Shown here: in pieces, positions 43,394-55,814 of the stretch
Layout: every line of letters begins with the position of its first letter
How positions within the stretch are numbered: position 1 is the stretch's first letter
Assembly (NCBI GenBank): GCA_036784855.1
Contig: JAZDSV010000002.1
Location: 356,501 to 420,500 of the forward strand
From: Aphelidium insulamus
Taxonomy: Eukaryota > Aphelidiomycota > Aphelidea > Aphelidiaceae
Length of the DNA: 64,000 bases
Direction of reading: 5' to 3'
Program-made: the position numbers and the translations under genes
The notes under the pieces: model-generated
Told to the model about the DNA's origin: nothing
Databases searched by the model: none
What the model saw: the letters and a program-made list of their open reading frames with translations, nothing else

Positions 43394-46249
43394 TTACCAT
43401 GGTTCCACGCCACAAAGAACTTTGAACTTTAGCACAGCAAAAGAATAAACATCGCTGCGCAGCGTGCTCGGCAGGTCCATACTTTCGCCGTCGCTGCGGT
43501 ACCGTTTGATCACCTCTGGAGCCGCGTACACAATAGTCAGCGCATTGAGTGTCACGCTACGGAATGCTCGAACTAGCTCCAACTCGGGTGCGAATATCGC
43601 GGCTATGCCAAGATCTGCCAGTACGAACGTGGGCTGGCCGCCATCATGTAGTTCTACCAGCACGTTGTCCGTCTTGATATCTCGATGTGCCACCAACTTC
43701 AAGTGCATGAATGACAGACCATGAGAAACATGGAGCAGGCAGCGCAGCTTTTCTGCTTTCGATGTCAACTTTCCAGCTTTGATGAACGCGGAAAGAGTGC
43801 CACCGGAATAGTATTTCATAATTATAATAAGCGGCTCCGCGGACCAGCCGAGCATGCGCACAATGTTCGGATGACCGGCCAAATAGTGCATCACCGCGAC
43901 TTCTTGGTGGAAAGCCTTCAATACGCTGGGGTTAATACGTTTTCCCGCTTTGGCGGCCACAATTTTAACAATTATGTGTTCGTTGATTGCAACTTCCAGC
44001 TTGGGGTCGAATGCTGTGCCCAGGTACACTGTGCCGCTACCTCCACGTCCGATCTCGGTGTCCCAACGGAAATCCGTTCCCGCTTGAAATTGCAGGTAGC
44101 CTGGTAGCGAAAATTCCTGTGCATACTGCGTTGCCGTCTCACCAGCATATGTGGTTAAACTTTTCTTTGTAGCTGATCTGGAAGATGTTTTGCCGGTGAC
44201 AGTGGTAGTGTAGTGAGCGGTGCTCGTGGTTTCTCCATCGGTGGAAGTCAGCAGCGTGCGCGAATTCGACTCTTTCAGTCGACTCTTGTTTCTCGCACGC
44301 CTTCTATACTCCACAAAGACCAGCAATAGAAACACGATGCCGGTACCAACAACTACGATCATCCACAACGGCGCAGCATTATACGGGTCAGCATTTCCCA
44401 AAGCTGAAGTCCAATTTTGTCCACCAGTAATGGATGTAATGGATGACACTACCGCTTTGTCAAATACACTTGTAAATCCATAACGTACCAAGAGATACAC
44501 TTGGCGTATCAAAAGATGTAGAAGTTGTGACTATTCCATCCGATGTGAAAACGTCACTGGTCGCTGTGGCAACAATATCGGTCAATACTGTTAATTCTGT
44601 GCTGATTTGTGAAGCTGTTGCGGAAAAATTGGAGGTCGAAGTGGGCAAAGTGATCGACAAAGATTTTTGTGGCGCGTTCCCAATTATATCAAGTTCCCAC
44701 AAGTCAGAGAGTATACCCTGAGTACCGTCACTTGCATAGCCATATCCGCCGTATATATAACATGTTAATGAGTTTAACTGGCAGACCATCGCATGATAAA
44801 CGCGACATCCCGGCGTTGTGTCGTTGGATGATACACCAATACTGCCGTATCGACCACTGAGACTCACATTAACCGTGCCTCCGATAAAACTCCATTGCAG
44901 TACAGTTAAATCGTACACCCAAGCGTCATTCTTGTACAGCCAGCTCATGTTCGTGGCACCGGCTGTGAAAACGAGAAGAGGTAGTTTTCCAACTTGCTGC
45001 ATTTGAAAATCGGTTCGTGCTCCCGGAGTGTACGTAGAACTCAAACTTCCTTGCGGGCCATATACCGCTTCTTGATTTATAGGATTTCGACCCCCGATCC
45101 AAATCCATTGACGCGCTGCTCCAGAATACGTATATCGCCACATGTCAGAAAAAGTAAATCTCGCTGATCGAATAGATTATCAACAATTCAATAATAAGGA
45201 CTCACAACTCACGTGAACCAGAATAGAACGCTCCTCCACCATACAAGTATGCATCTCCATTAGTGGCGACAACTAACTGATGCTGCGAACGCGAAGGTGG
45301 AACATTTGTGTCTGCGGCGACACCGAATCCAGCTACAACGTTTCCTACTCCGTTGCAATTCGAATTGCCCTTGATTCGTGTCCACTTGGTGCTGGTGATG
45401 TTGAACTCCCACAAATCCAGCAAATAGCCTGCCACAATGAATGCGGGGTGCGTAACAATCACGTCGCAACAAACCTTGATTTCGCGCACCGCAGTAACCA
45501 TAACCGCCAAATAAGAGCAATATTGGACGTGTGTAATGAGCACTCATACTTGAGTCACCTCTATGTCCCGGACACAGCACGTTGATAACCGTTATGTTGG
45601 CGCTGCCCGATACAAGGCGATCTCCAGAAATCCAGGTCCAGAGATTTGTCGAGGTGTTGAATCGCCACAGGTCGCTGACAAAGCCTATGCACGCATCATT
45701 CACGCCAAGTAGCACAATAAGCAGTATATACCGTTCATGTAGATGTTTTCGGGCGCTGTAAATATTGTCTTGCCGCCATGTACGTACAAATTACCATCAA
45801 CCGGCGAAATGGCGCAGGACATGGAAGACAGGCTGCCAGGATTGTTTAGCGGATCTTCGACCATCTGTGTGCCGTACGACGGCGAAACACCAGTCGATAG
45901 TGGCTGTCCTTTCAAATAGGACCATACTTGGTCATTGATGTCGTAGGCCCAAAGGTCATTCATCAGACCTGTATTATATCAGAAAAGTTTCCGATTAAAG
46001 ACGCGTACCAGCAGTTATGTACCCGCCAAAAAGGTACAAGAACTGCTGACTGTCTTGAAAGTTCAGACAGTGGTTGTCGCGTGCGCCTGGTTGATTCGAC
46101 GCCGAGAACACGCCTTGCGGAGCTCCTACACTGGCTGCATCGCCACTGAGGTTGGACCCATCGATCCACGTGAAGCTGCTATTGGAGGCAGCGGTGCACA
46201 AGTGAATAAAGGCGACTAGACAGCCAAGCACCTTAATGATTGGCAACAT
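43394..46249 (-). CDS. Kelch-propeller receptor-like kinase, copy 2
   Basis: Six exons: 46249-46009, 45968-45732, 45684-45475, 45428-45213, 45163-44489, 44448-43394 (877 aa). Exons 1-3 have exactly the lengths of copy 1 (241, 237 and 210 nt), and all introns are phase 1. The signal peptide is VLGCLVAFIHLCTAA. The stalk is shorter than in copy 1, and copy 1's 51-nt exon 6 has no counterpart. The membrane segment is PLWMIVVVGTGIVFLLLVFV. The kinase is closest to copy 1 (shared TTYAGETATQYAQEFSLPGY-like juxtamembrane), with ADLGIAAIF for DFG and the last residues GVEPW. Intron 5 is only 40 nt. The stop is about 200 bp from the start of copy 1. Confidence 0.85.
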
Positions 46250-46379
46250 GTCTTTTGCACAGTTGTGGAGGACTTGGATAAAGACAAACTTACAGCTTGC
46301 GCCTCATGTTCGGTAACAAACACGTGGTAGCCATGCAAAAACAATACAGTTGGTGTCATGTCAGCAGTATTAAGCATTG

Positions 46380-48620
46380 GCATAAAGAAATTGAGCACAA
46401 AGAGTCCGGAACAACGCGAAATACGATCTCCTGTAAATCCATATGGCCATCATACCCATATTGTCGCCGCTGTGCCTATATCGTTTGATCACCTCTGGTG
46501 CAGCGTATAGAGCGTTTAGAGTTACGCTGCGGAACGCGCTGACCAACTCCAACTCGGACGCAAATATGGCCGTAATAGCAAAGTCTAGTCGAGGTTTGGC
46601 CAATCGAAGAATCATCGTCGGTAGCAGTTAACAGTGTGCGTGAACTCGACAGCTTCAACTCGGTTCTTTTCTTTGCGCGTCGTTAGCACTCCACGCAGAC
46701 CAACAGTAATAACATGAGAAACGCTAGACCCGCAATCACAATTATCCAGGCCGGCGTAGTAATATACTGATCGAAGTTGCTGACATTGAAGGCACAATTG
46801 TCGCCATTAATTTGTGATTACTGATGAAAGTATTTAAGAGTCATTATTAAAATTAGCCTCAAACCAAAATAATTCCCACCTAGTAATGTTGCTGTTCCAT
46901 TGTCATTCGGCGTAGTCGCTTCTCGTGTCTTTCCAGGGCTGCCGACTCGGCGATAGTAGTGTAAATATCATGTGAGTCTGTAATTGATAGTGTAGTAGAA
47001 GTTGCCAATACTGCCAAAAATGCTGGTCTGTGCGATAAAGGATGGTTTCGGACCTGAATCCCGATAACATCAACTTCCCACAAGTCAGCTAACAATCCAG
47101 TGGTACCGGTGCCGTCATATCCATAGCCTCCGTAAATGTAACACGTTGCCGAATAGAGCTGACAAGTCATCGCGTGCTAGCTCCTGCAACCTTGCTTCAT
47201 AGATCGGACGGAATGCCAATATTTACGTACTGGCCTGTAACGCCGTAGCTTGTTGTACCACCAACATATGCCATTTCTGGGTATTAAAATCAAACAACCA
47301 CGCATCGCCCTTTGGCGCATTCAAGTATGTGGTGCCGCCGTTAGGAATAGTAGCGGTAAATTGCCGACCTGCTGCATTTCCAAGCTGAAAGGGCACCCGG
47401 ATTGTAGCACCAAGACTCCAATCTGGCCATATGTAGGGTCTAGGCTTGCCACCTTTGCCCGGCCGATCCATATCCATTGGCGCGCGCCAGAATACGTGTA
47501 CTTCCACATGTCTTAAAATGCAACCGCGGCTGCAATTTGAATTGACAACACATACATCTATGTATAAGCTTACTTGTGGTGAACGCTGCACCGCCAAATA
47601 AGTGGAGGTCACCACTTGTTGCTACGACTAGTTGATGCTGCCAACAAGCTGGTGGAATACTGTTGTCTGATGGAATATTGAGACCCGCATTAAAATTCCG
47701 ACCCCGTTGCAATTGGAGTTTCCCTTTATGGGAGTCCACTTTGTGCTGACAGTGTCGAATTCCCAGAGTCGAGCAAATAGCCTATATATGTACAATTGTC
47801 GGAAGTACCGTGTGTCGACACTTAAATACCTTGAGTTCTCCCATTGCAAAATCCAAATCCGCCAAACAGGGGCAGCACAGGTCGCGCGTAATGACTGCTC
47901 ATACTTGAAGCTTCTTGGTGTCCTGGCCACATGATGTTGATGTCGGTAGAGTTGGAAGTGCCCGATAACTGACCATCGCCACTCAGCCACACCCATTTGT
48001 ACGATATGGTGTTATATCTCCACAAGTCGCTTACGCCGCCTGAATTACGTTAACCTACTAAATCATTGAACTTCAGTGGCAGTCGCCTCCCTGTAGTTGT
48101 GCTGGTTGCGTTTGGTTGCGAAAACGAGCACGTACATGTGACCATCCGCTGGTGATACGGTGCACGCCATACTAGTCAGACTGCCGGGACTATTGAGAGG
48201 ATCCTCGAGTGACTGCTGGCCGCATATTGGAGCTACATTGACAGATCCGGGCACACCCGCCAGCCAGGCCCAGGATGACTGTCCAAGTCAAACGCCCACA
48301 GATCATTAAACAGCCCTGCCAAATGATGAGTCATGAACGCATAATGAGGGAAACACGCACCTGTAGATACGAAACCGCCGAAAAGAAGAGCGTCTGCAGA
48401 CGTTCCTGAAACTGTAGACAGTAACTTCGTCCTGATCCCGGTTGATTAAGCGACGAGCATTCGCCCTGTGCCGCTCCAACACTGACGGCATATAGCGCAA
48501 TGCTAGAAGCGTCTATCCAGGTGAGGTGGTATTGATGGCAGCCGCAGCGCAACTGAGGTGCACTGCAGCAGCAATAAAACAGCATACGGTTCTTGGTATT
48601 AGCTGCGTTCTGTGGCACGA
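46380..48620 (-). pseudogene. Kelch-propeller receptor-like kinase pseudogene, copy 3
   Basis: The order of parts equals the intact copies: blade 1 (LTWIDASS, SSLNQPGSG), blade 2 (EDPLNSPGSLTSMACTVSPA), blade 3 (MWRYNTISYKWVWLSGDGQ), blade 4 (GNSNCNGVG, then frame change to GLNIPSDNSIPPACWQHQ), blade 5 (MWKYTYSGARQWIWIG), stalk, membrane helix and kinase. Disabling changes: frameshifts in blades 1, 4 and 5; a TAA stop directly after the membrane helix (VCVEC-stop-RRAKK); and a deletion joining the juxtamembrane SRTLLTATDDDSSI to a point just before the ADLG region, removing the Gly loop, the VAIK Lys and HRD. The remaining C-lobe (SVTLNALYAAPEVIKRY) is still recognisable. Clearly non-functional as a kinase. 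Confidence 0.85.
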
Positions 48621-48749
48621 CATCATTCAGCGCATGTCACACTTCGAAACAAACATTGGAACTCTGTAATTTGCATGGGAGGTCTTACAGCAACAGAGAC
48701 CAGCAGTGATTAAGTAAGTTGCAATGGTCGGTTATGTATTTTTTTGACG

Positions 48750-51700
48750 TCACCACGGCTCCTCGCGACACATGACCTTGTAGTAGAGCACGGACAAGGA
48801 GTAGACATCACTCTGAAATGCCAGTTGCATGTCCACATTGGCTCCGGTGCCATGATACCGTTTGATCACCTCGGGCGCCGCGTAGACAACCGTCAGTGCA
48901 TTGAGCGTCACGCTGCGAAATGCTCGCACAAGCTCCAACTCGGGTGCAAATATCGACACTATGCCAAGGTCTGCAAGTACAAATGTGGGCATGGAATTGC
49001 CTGCTCCGATTTCTACCAGCACGTTGTCTGTCTTGATATCACGATGTGCCACCAACTTTGAGTGCATGAACCACAAGCCACGAGACACATCAAGCAGGCA
49101 TCGAAGCCGATCAGCAATCGTTATCAGTTTTCCGTCAGCGATGAAATCCGTGAGCGTGCCGCCAGAATAATATTTCATGATGACCGCCAACGGCTCCGTG
49201 GACCAGCCAAGTAGTCGCACAATATTAGGGTGGCCGGCCAGATAGTGCATCACTGCAATTTCTTGATAGTAGGCTTTTAACGCATTTGCATTGAGACCTT
49301 TGGCCGATCTGGATACGATCTTGACAATAATGCGCTCGTTGGTCGACGCGACCAATTTCGGATCGAATGCCGTACCCGAGTAAACTGTGCCGCTGCCTCC
49401 TTGACCAATTTGCGTGTCCCATCGAAAATCGGTTCCAGCTTCAAATTGCAGGTAGCCGGGTAGCGAAAATTCTTTTGAATCCTGTACTGCGGTCATGTCA
49501 GTGTAGGTGGTGTTGCCTCTGTTCTTTGAATACGAGGTCGATGATATTCCGGTGGTTGTGATATTTGCTGTACTGGTTGTTTCGGCGTCAATTGACGTCA
49601 GAAGCATTCGCGAGCTCGCCTCCATCAATTTTGATTTCTTATTACGGCGCCAGGCAAAAAAAGCGACTGCAAAAAGCACAAGCAGAAATGCCAAAAATGC
49701 AGTTATGAGTAGCGGAAGAGACGACAACAGGTTTTGACTGATGCTAAAACTTGAATCCATTAAGGTTGAACCTAGTACGATGAGTTGTAGTTAAGAAGAA
49801 GATGAATCCATAACCCACCACTGACTGTTGATGGCGTACCATCAAGTGCTGTGTCGGGTGCGGCTGGGGAATCTAAATTAGTGCCAGAATCAAATGACTG
49901 CGAGTAAATACTTGATATGTCAATGACTATGGACATTGCAGTTTCACTGGAGTCCAGGCTTGGTAGATTGGAATTAGATGAAAGTGGTGCTGTCAGTGAC
50001 ACCTCTTGATTCGGCTGTCCCGAAGTCGTTGTAATCAGCGAGGTTTTTTGAGACGTAATGGTTACAGGTGCAGAAGTTGTCACCGATGACACTGTCACTT
50101 GTTGACCAGACGAGTCAGAGGACAGATACTTTTGGGAAGTAATGGCGACGGCTGCAGATAATATTATCGATGTCGTGGACACTTGTTGACTTGACGAGTC
50201 AGATGACAGAGACTTTTGTGACGTAATGGTTACGGCTGCAGAGGATGTCATCGGTGACGTAGACACTTGTTGATTTGACGAGTCAGAGGTCGATGAGATA
50301 GAAATGATCAGAGATGCTGCTTGAGAGTTAATAGCCACGGTCGCAAACGGAATCGCTTGTGAGCTTGTCGTTGAGGCGTTGATAGCGGATGGTGAATACC
50401 CAATGACGCCCAACTTCCAAAGATCCGACAATGCGCCAGTACTCCCGGTGCCGTCGTAGCCAACCCCTCCATACGCATAGCATGTCGTTGAATTCAATTG
50501 ACACGTCATATCAAGATAGTTTCGACTACCAGGCATTGTGGTGTTTGAAGCAACATTTATCGTGCCGTATCTACCAACTTGATTTGAACCGGTAGACCCG
50601 CCGATGAAGCTCCACTGCTGCAAATTGATGTCGTACAGCCACTCATCATTTTTGTACAAGCTCAAGTAATTGCCAGCGAAAAACAGCAAAATTGGCATAT
50701 TGCCCGCTTGCTGCATTTGAAAGTTGATCCGAGCTCCAGGAGTAAAGTTCGCGCTGAACATGCCACTCTGTCCGTAAAATGCTACCTGGTTTGAGGTTTT
50801 AGGACCTCCAATCCAAATCCACTGCCGAGCTCCGGAATAGGTAAATCGCCACAGGTCCGACCATGTTGTCAAAGCTGTATAGTTAATTTGGTGCATTTAA
50901 AATTAATCCATCGCTTACATGGGTTGGCTGGAGGGGTTGCAGCGCCGCCGTAGATGTACACGTCTCCACTAGTTGCGACAACTAGTTGATGTTGCCATCG
51001 CGCAGCGGGAACGTTGGTGTCCGCCGCTACACCAAAGCCGGCTACAGTATTTCCAGCTCCATTGCAGTTGGAATTCCCTTTCAAGCGCGACCACTTTGTA
51101 CTCGTAATATTGAATTCCCAAAGATCGAGCATGTAGCCTAAAAATTCTTAGATACACATCGTGTACGCTACCACTCTCGCCAACCCTGATTACGATTTCC
51201 ACATAGTCCGGAGCCGCCAAACAGCAGCAAAACTGGCCATGAAACATGTGCCCCCATCCCCGAACTCTCGCGGTGTGCCGGCCACAGCACATTTACAGCG
51301 GTAGAGTTTGAATCGCCATACACTTGGCCATCTCCCGTCAGCCAGACAAAATTGTTTGAAGTCACGTTGAATCGCCACAGATCACTCACAATATCTGAGC
51401 AATGGTCAAGATCTGTGTACGCGACGTAGAAACTAATACCATTCACGAATATGCTGGGTGTTTTGTCATACATAAGTCTTCCCCCATGGATGTACAAGTT
51501 TCCGTCTGTCGGTGAGATTGCACAAGCCATATTCCATAAGCTGCCGGGACAGGTTGTAACGTCTTCGACCAACTGTGTTCCGTAAACTGGTCCAATATTG
51601 GTGGAAGTTGGCAGGCCTTTAACCCACGCCCACCGTCCCTGGCCGAGGTCATACACCCACAGATCGTTGTGCAGCCCTGTGATTATTAAATCACACGCCA

Positions 51701-51955
51701 TTAAGCATGTATCCAACCATCAGCGGCCATTCCACCAAACAGATACAGCTTCTGCTGGTTGTATTGCAAGGTGAGACAGTGGTTCTGGCGCGACCCGGGC
51801 TGGTTGAGGCTAGAGTATACGCCTTGACCCGTTCCAACAGCGGTCGCTTTCCCCACGCTGCTCCAACCATCTATCCAGGTGAAACTGCTGTTGGGAGCGG
51901 CATCGGCGAGGTGGACATCCGCGACTAGGCAAGTGAAGACCGCGAGTGGCAACAT
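48750..51955 (-). CDS. Kelch-propeller receptor-like kinase, copy 4
   Basis: Six exons: 51955-51718, 51676-51440, 51394-51185, 51137-50919, 50874-49819, 49771-48750 (993 aa). The signal peptide is LPLAVFTCLVADVHLADA. Blades are as in copy 1. The fifth exon is enlarged by a Ser/Thr-rich stalk containing three tandem 28-residue units (see the repeat at 50052-50303). The membrane segment is LLITAFLAFLLVLFAVAFFAW. The kinase has GQGGSGTVYSG, VVKIVS, HRDIKTDNVLVEI, ADLGIVSIF and AAPEVIKRY, and ends with CREEPW. Intron 2 (51439-51395, 45 nt) is stop-free and in frame, so retention would add 15 residues between blades 2 and 3. Confidence 0.85.
50052..50303 (-). repeat. Three 84-bp tandem units encoding the Ser/Thr stalk of copy 4
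   Basis: Units begin at about 50052, 50136 and 50220. Each encodes a 28-residue block of the pattern SQK(S/Y/T)..SSDSS.QQVS....S.AAV.IT. The copies are diverged but clearly alignable at both DNA and protein level. Such a block probably lengthens an O-glycosylatable stalk between the propeller and the membrane; copy number may vary between strains. Confidence 0.8.
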
Positions 51956-52125
51956 GGCGACAAGTGGCGCTAGTGCGCTCCATGTAACTATATGACTCTG
52001 ACAAGCAGGCAGCAGCCGCCCATTGCCTTGGCAACAGACGCCCGAATTCTCGGTCGAGTTTATTAATGAACCTATGCGCACACTGCTTTAACTCACGGTA
52101 CATATTTTATTCGCCGCCTCTCCAT

Positions 52126-55100
52126 TCATCGCCGTTTTGCAGGCATCCAAGGTTCGGAACCACATTGAACGGCGTAAATCAGCATCGATATGGAGAATAA
52201 GTCGCTTTGAAAGGCTTCCAGCATATTTATACCAGTGCTGGGCTCCCTGTAGCGCCGCAAAACTTCTGGCGCCGCGTAGATGACAGTAAGAGCATTGAGT
52301 GTTATAGCCTGGAACGCGCGCACCAAGTCCAATTCTGGCGCGAATATACCCGTGATGCCAAAGTCGGATAGGACGTAGACGAATTTTTTCCTTGCGTCAA
52401 GGTCCACCAAGACATTGTCTGCCTTTATATCGCGATGTGCCACCTGCTTGGAGTGCATGAACTGGAGTCCTCGCGTAACATCCAGCATGCACTGCATTCG
52501 GGCTGTTTTTGATGCGATTTTACCGGCATGCAATATTGCAGTGAGTGTGCCGTAAGAGTAGTACTTCATTACGATGGAAAGCGGTTCGGCAGACCAGCCA
52601 AGTATTTGGGCAATGTTCCGATGGCCCGCCAAGTAATGCATCACAGTCACCTCCTGATAATATGCGGCAAGGGCATTGGCTGACAATGCTTCCGCCGATT
52701 TCGCAACAATTTTCACCACAATCTTCTCACTGGAACTGCTGACCAGTCTTTTATCGAATCCGGTTCCCAAGTATACTGTACCGTTGCCGCCTCGACCAAT
52801 TACTTTGTCCCACCTAAAATCCGTTCCCGCTTGGAACTGAAGATAACCTGGCAAGGAGAATTCCTTCACATCTTGAATTTCGGTGGCGCCGATATAGGTC
52901 TGGTCTCCAATGTAGTTGCCAATGTCAACCTTGAATGACGTTGTGTGTGTTGAATCGGACGCAGTCAATTGTTCGTTCAAGTTGTTGCCAGACTCGATCG
53001 TTGCCAGCGGAATAGTTGAACTGCCCTTTCCCATCTTTAATATACCATTTTTGCGATATTTTAATGTAATGTAAACAGCAGCTATAATTGTTACCGACGC
53101 TAAGGTTGCCATGATAAGTATGAAATCGAGAGATGTAAAGACAGACAGTGTATCATTGCTTGACTGATTGTTGGAATTGGCCAACTGATTTGACGGCTGT
53201 GAGTCATCTACACGTTTATATTCAAAAAATGAATAATCAGTTAGCTTACCTGTGCTGCAAACAGACTGAGCATCTGAACAAGAGCTGGTCGGATCCAAAG
53301 ATATGTTGCTTGATATGGACGGATCAGTCGAGGTCTGAATCGGTAGACTACTTGATGCAGTGATACCTTTTACTTTAAACGAGGTCGTGGTAGATATGGC
53401 AGATGTGAGAGAAGTAGCTGAGCTGATAGTCAGGCTTATCATAAGCGTGGAAGCAGATGATAAAGTTGACTTTGACGATGAAATCGTGCTGCGAATTGTC
53501 AGAATGCCAACTTGGGAGCAAGGCCACTTACGATGTTGCGACAGTAGATGTCGGCTTGGGTGATATCAATGTACTATCGCTAGTTAGCGTTCCTACTGCG
53601 AAGCTCGTGGACGTGGTAGATGGCGATTTTGAAGATGAAGTCGAACTGAGGATTGTGAGACCATTATTTGCACGCATGTCCACTTACAACATCGTGGCAA
53701 TCGATGTCGACTTTGGTGCTGTCGATCTACTATCACTAGTTGGCGTACCAGCTACAGTACTGGTGGGCAATGTAAAAAGCGAAGTCGCTGCCACGGTTAT
53801 TGTTATTGTAGTTGCTTTTGCTGAGGTTGAGGCAATAACTGATTTAGTAGTTGTCGTCGTAGTCCGGGACATTGACACGGACGTTGACGTTGCAGTAGAA
53901 GACGTTGGTTGCACACTAGCAATATCAGAACAGATTACATCAATTCGCCACAAGTCCGCCAATATGTCAATGTTTGGTGAATAGTCGTATCCAAATCCAC
54001 CGTATAGGTAGCAAGTGGCTACTTTTGACTGACAAGAAAGAGCATGCAGTTTTCTGCTCCCCGCAATCGTGGCATTTGTTGCAATACCCATGTTTCCATA
54101 CGTTCCACGAATATTGGCACTCGTCGAGCCACCAACGAATCCCCACTGTTGTAATGCAATGTCATACACCCATACATCGGTCATGAATATGTTTGTGTAG
54201 CGTCCCGACATCAATACCAGTGCATTTAGGGATCCGATTTGCTCAAGTTTGGCATCTAATCTTGACCCAGGGTTATAGGAGGGATCAAAGTCACCCACGG
54301 GACCATATGTCGGTGGTTGGTTCGCTGTAGTAGCACCTCCAAGCCACACCCACTGACGCGAGCCAGAGTATGTAAATTTCCACAGATCCGACATGGAAAC
54401 CGATACTGGTAACCTCGTTAGCTGATGGGTGCAAATAATTGGCGCGCAGACGTACATGGACTGGCACCGCCGTACACGTATAGATCTCCACTAGATAGCA
54501 TGGTCATTTGGAACGACTTTCTTGCGGCTGGTAGGCTTGAATCTGTCGCGTTATTGATGCCAGAGACATAATTTCCGACAATGTTGCATCCTGAAAGTCC
54601 TTTCAAGCGCGACCAAGTAGAATTGACGATGTTGAACTCCCACAGATCAGCCAAAAATCCTTCGCCGCATGTTAGAATTATATTTTGCGTGATTTGAAGA
54701 GATCGTTACCTGAGTTCCCAGCGAATCCACAGATTCCTGAGCCGCCAAATAAAAGCAAGGTCGGACGCGAGGGGTGCGCTTCCAAGCCAGAGTATTCCCT
54801 GTGTGCCGGCCAGAGAGTATTAGCCCCTGCGAGTGTGGAAACGCTGGAAATATTCCCGTCACCAGTAAGCCAAGCCCAATTGGAAGTGACAGTATTGTAG
54901 CGCCACAGATCACTCAAAGTACCTGTTCACGTATGAGTACAAACTCTATGTGATGTTCTGAGTAGCAATGCATTAGCAGTAGTCTTAGTTAACTTGCCCT
55001 CATAGTAGTTGTAGTCTGCGTCGAAATATCCTGTGCGGCCGCCATGAAAGTATAAGTTACCATCGACGGGCGAGATGGTACACGACATGGAGATAAGATC

Positions 55101-55530
55101 ACTTGGGTTGTTCAGCGGGTCTTCTACCATAGGATTGCCATAAATGGCTGTCATAGTTTTAAAAGGTCGACCTTTTAACCAGGCCCAATAACCTATTGTC
55201 AAGTCATACGCCCACAAATCGTTTTGAGGGCCTGAAAGATGATGTGGTTACGCGGTATGTGTCAATGCGGTCCGCACCTCCGTAAAAACTCATTCCTCCG
55301 AAAAGATAGAGTTTCTGATGGTCGTTGTGCACATTGAGACAGTGACTATAGCGTGCGCCGGGAATCAACGTAGGCAGATAGATTCCAGGCGTATTTCCCG
55401 ATATTGCCTTCACATTGACTACGACATTACCATCAATCCACGTAAATGTTGCATTTGTTAACGCATGAATAAGAGGCCATATAGTGGCCAAACACAGCAA
55501 GAGCGTTATAGCGTACGCTGAGGCCAACAT
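52126..55530 (-). CDS. Kelch-propeller receptor-like kinase, copy 5 (most divergent)
   Basis: Eight exons: 55530-55278, 55231-54998, 54922-54710, 54659-54456, 54405-53688, 53645-53532, 53488-53250, 53207-52126 (1018 aa). The signal peptide is LASAYAITLLLCLATIWP. Blades 1-4 are again one exon each. The stalk spans exons 5-7, with exon 6 and its flanks duplicated (TSTVAGTPTSDS against TSFAVGTLTSDS). The membrane segment is FILIMATLASVTIIAAVYI. The kinase keeps a true DFG (LSDFGITGIF), unlike the other copies, plus GRGGNGTVYLG and HRDIKADNVLV, and ends QCGSEPWMPAKRR. Intron 2 is GC-AG (GAGG/GCAAGT). Intron 7 is 42 nt, in frame and stop-free. Confidence 0.85.
53461..53770 (-). repeat. Tandem exon-intron duplication in the stalk of copy 5
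   Basis: The stretch from about 53770 to 53646 (end of exon 5 plus intron 5) is repeated at about 53600-53489 (end of exon 6 plus intron 6). Both have a coding end of the type TSDS...PK.TS.AT, the same donor GTAAGTGG in phase 2, and introns ending in a similar ACAAT-C-CAG acceptor region. The start of exon 7 (STISSSKSTLSS) resembles the start of exon 6 (STSSSKSPSTTS). This is a duplication unit that contains splice sites and so keeps frame. Confidence 0.7.
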
Positions 55531-55814
55531 ATTGTTTGCGTAAACGCAGAAATCTATTTTTCGATGGACAAAAAGATCACTTGGTGCACTAGCGACCAAT
55601 CAGATCACTCGGCGACTGCCTCACTTGCATTATTGTATCGCATACATCCATAGGCCAGAAGTGCAACTGAAGATTCCACTGAAATATCTGCAGTGTAATG
55701 TATTTAGTAGTAGTTGGAGTAGCAGTAGATCAAAGTCCAGCTAGCGTGTACCAATGGAAAAGAGGTTCTTGCATATAGAGCATTTTTATGAGAAACCTTT
55801 CCTTCTGGCGAAAT

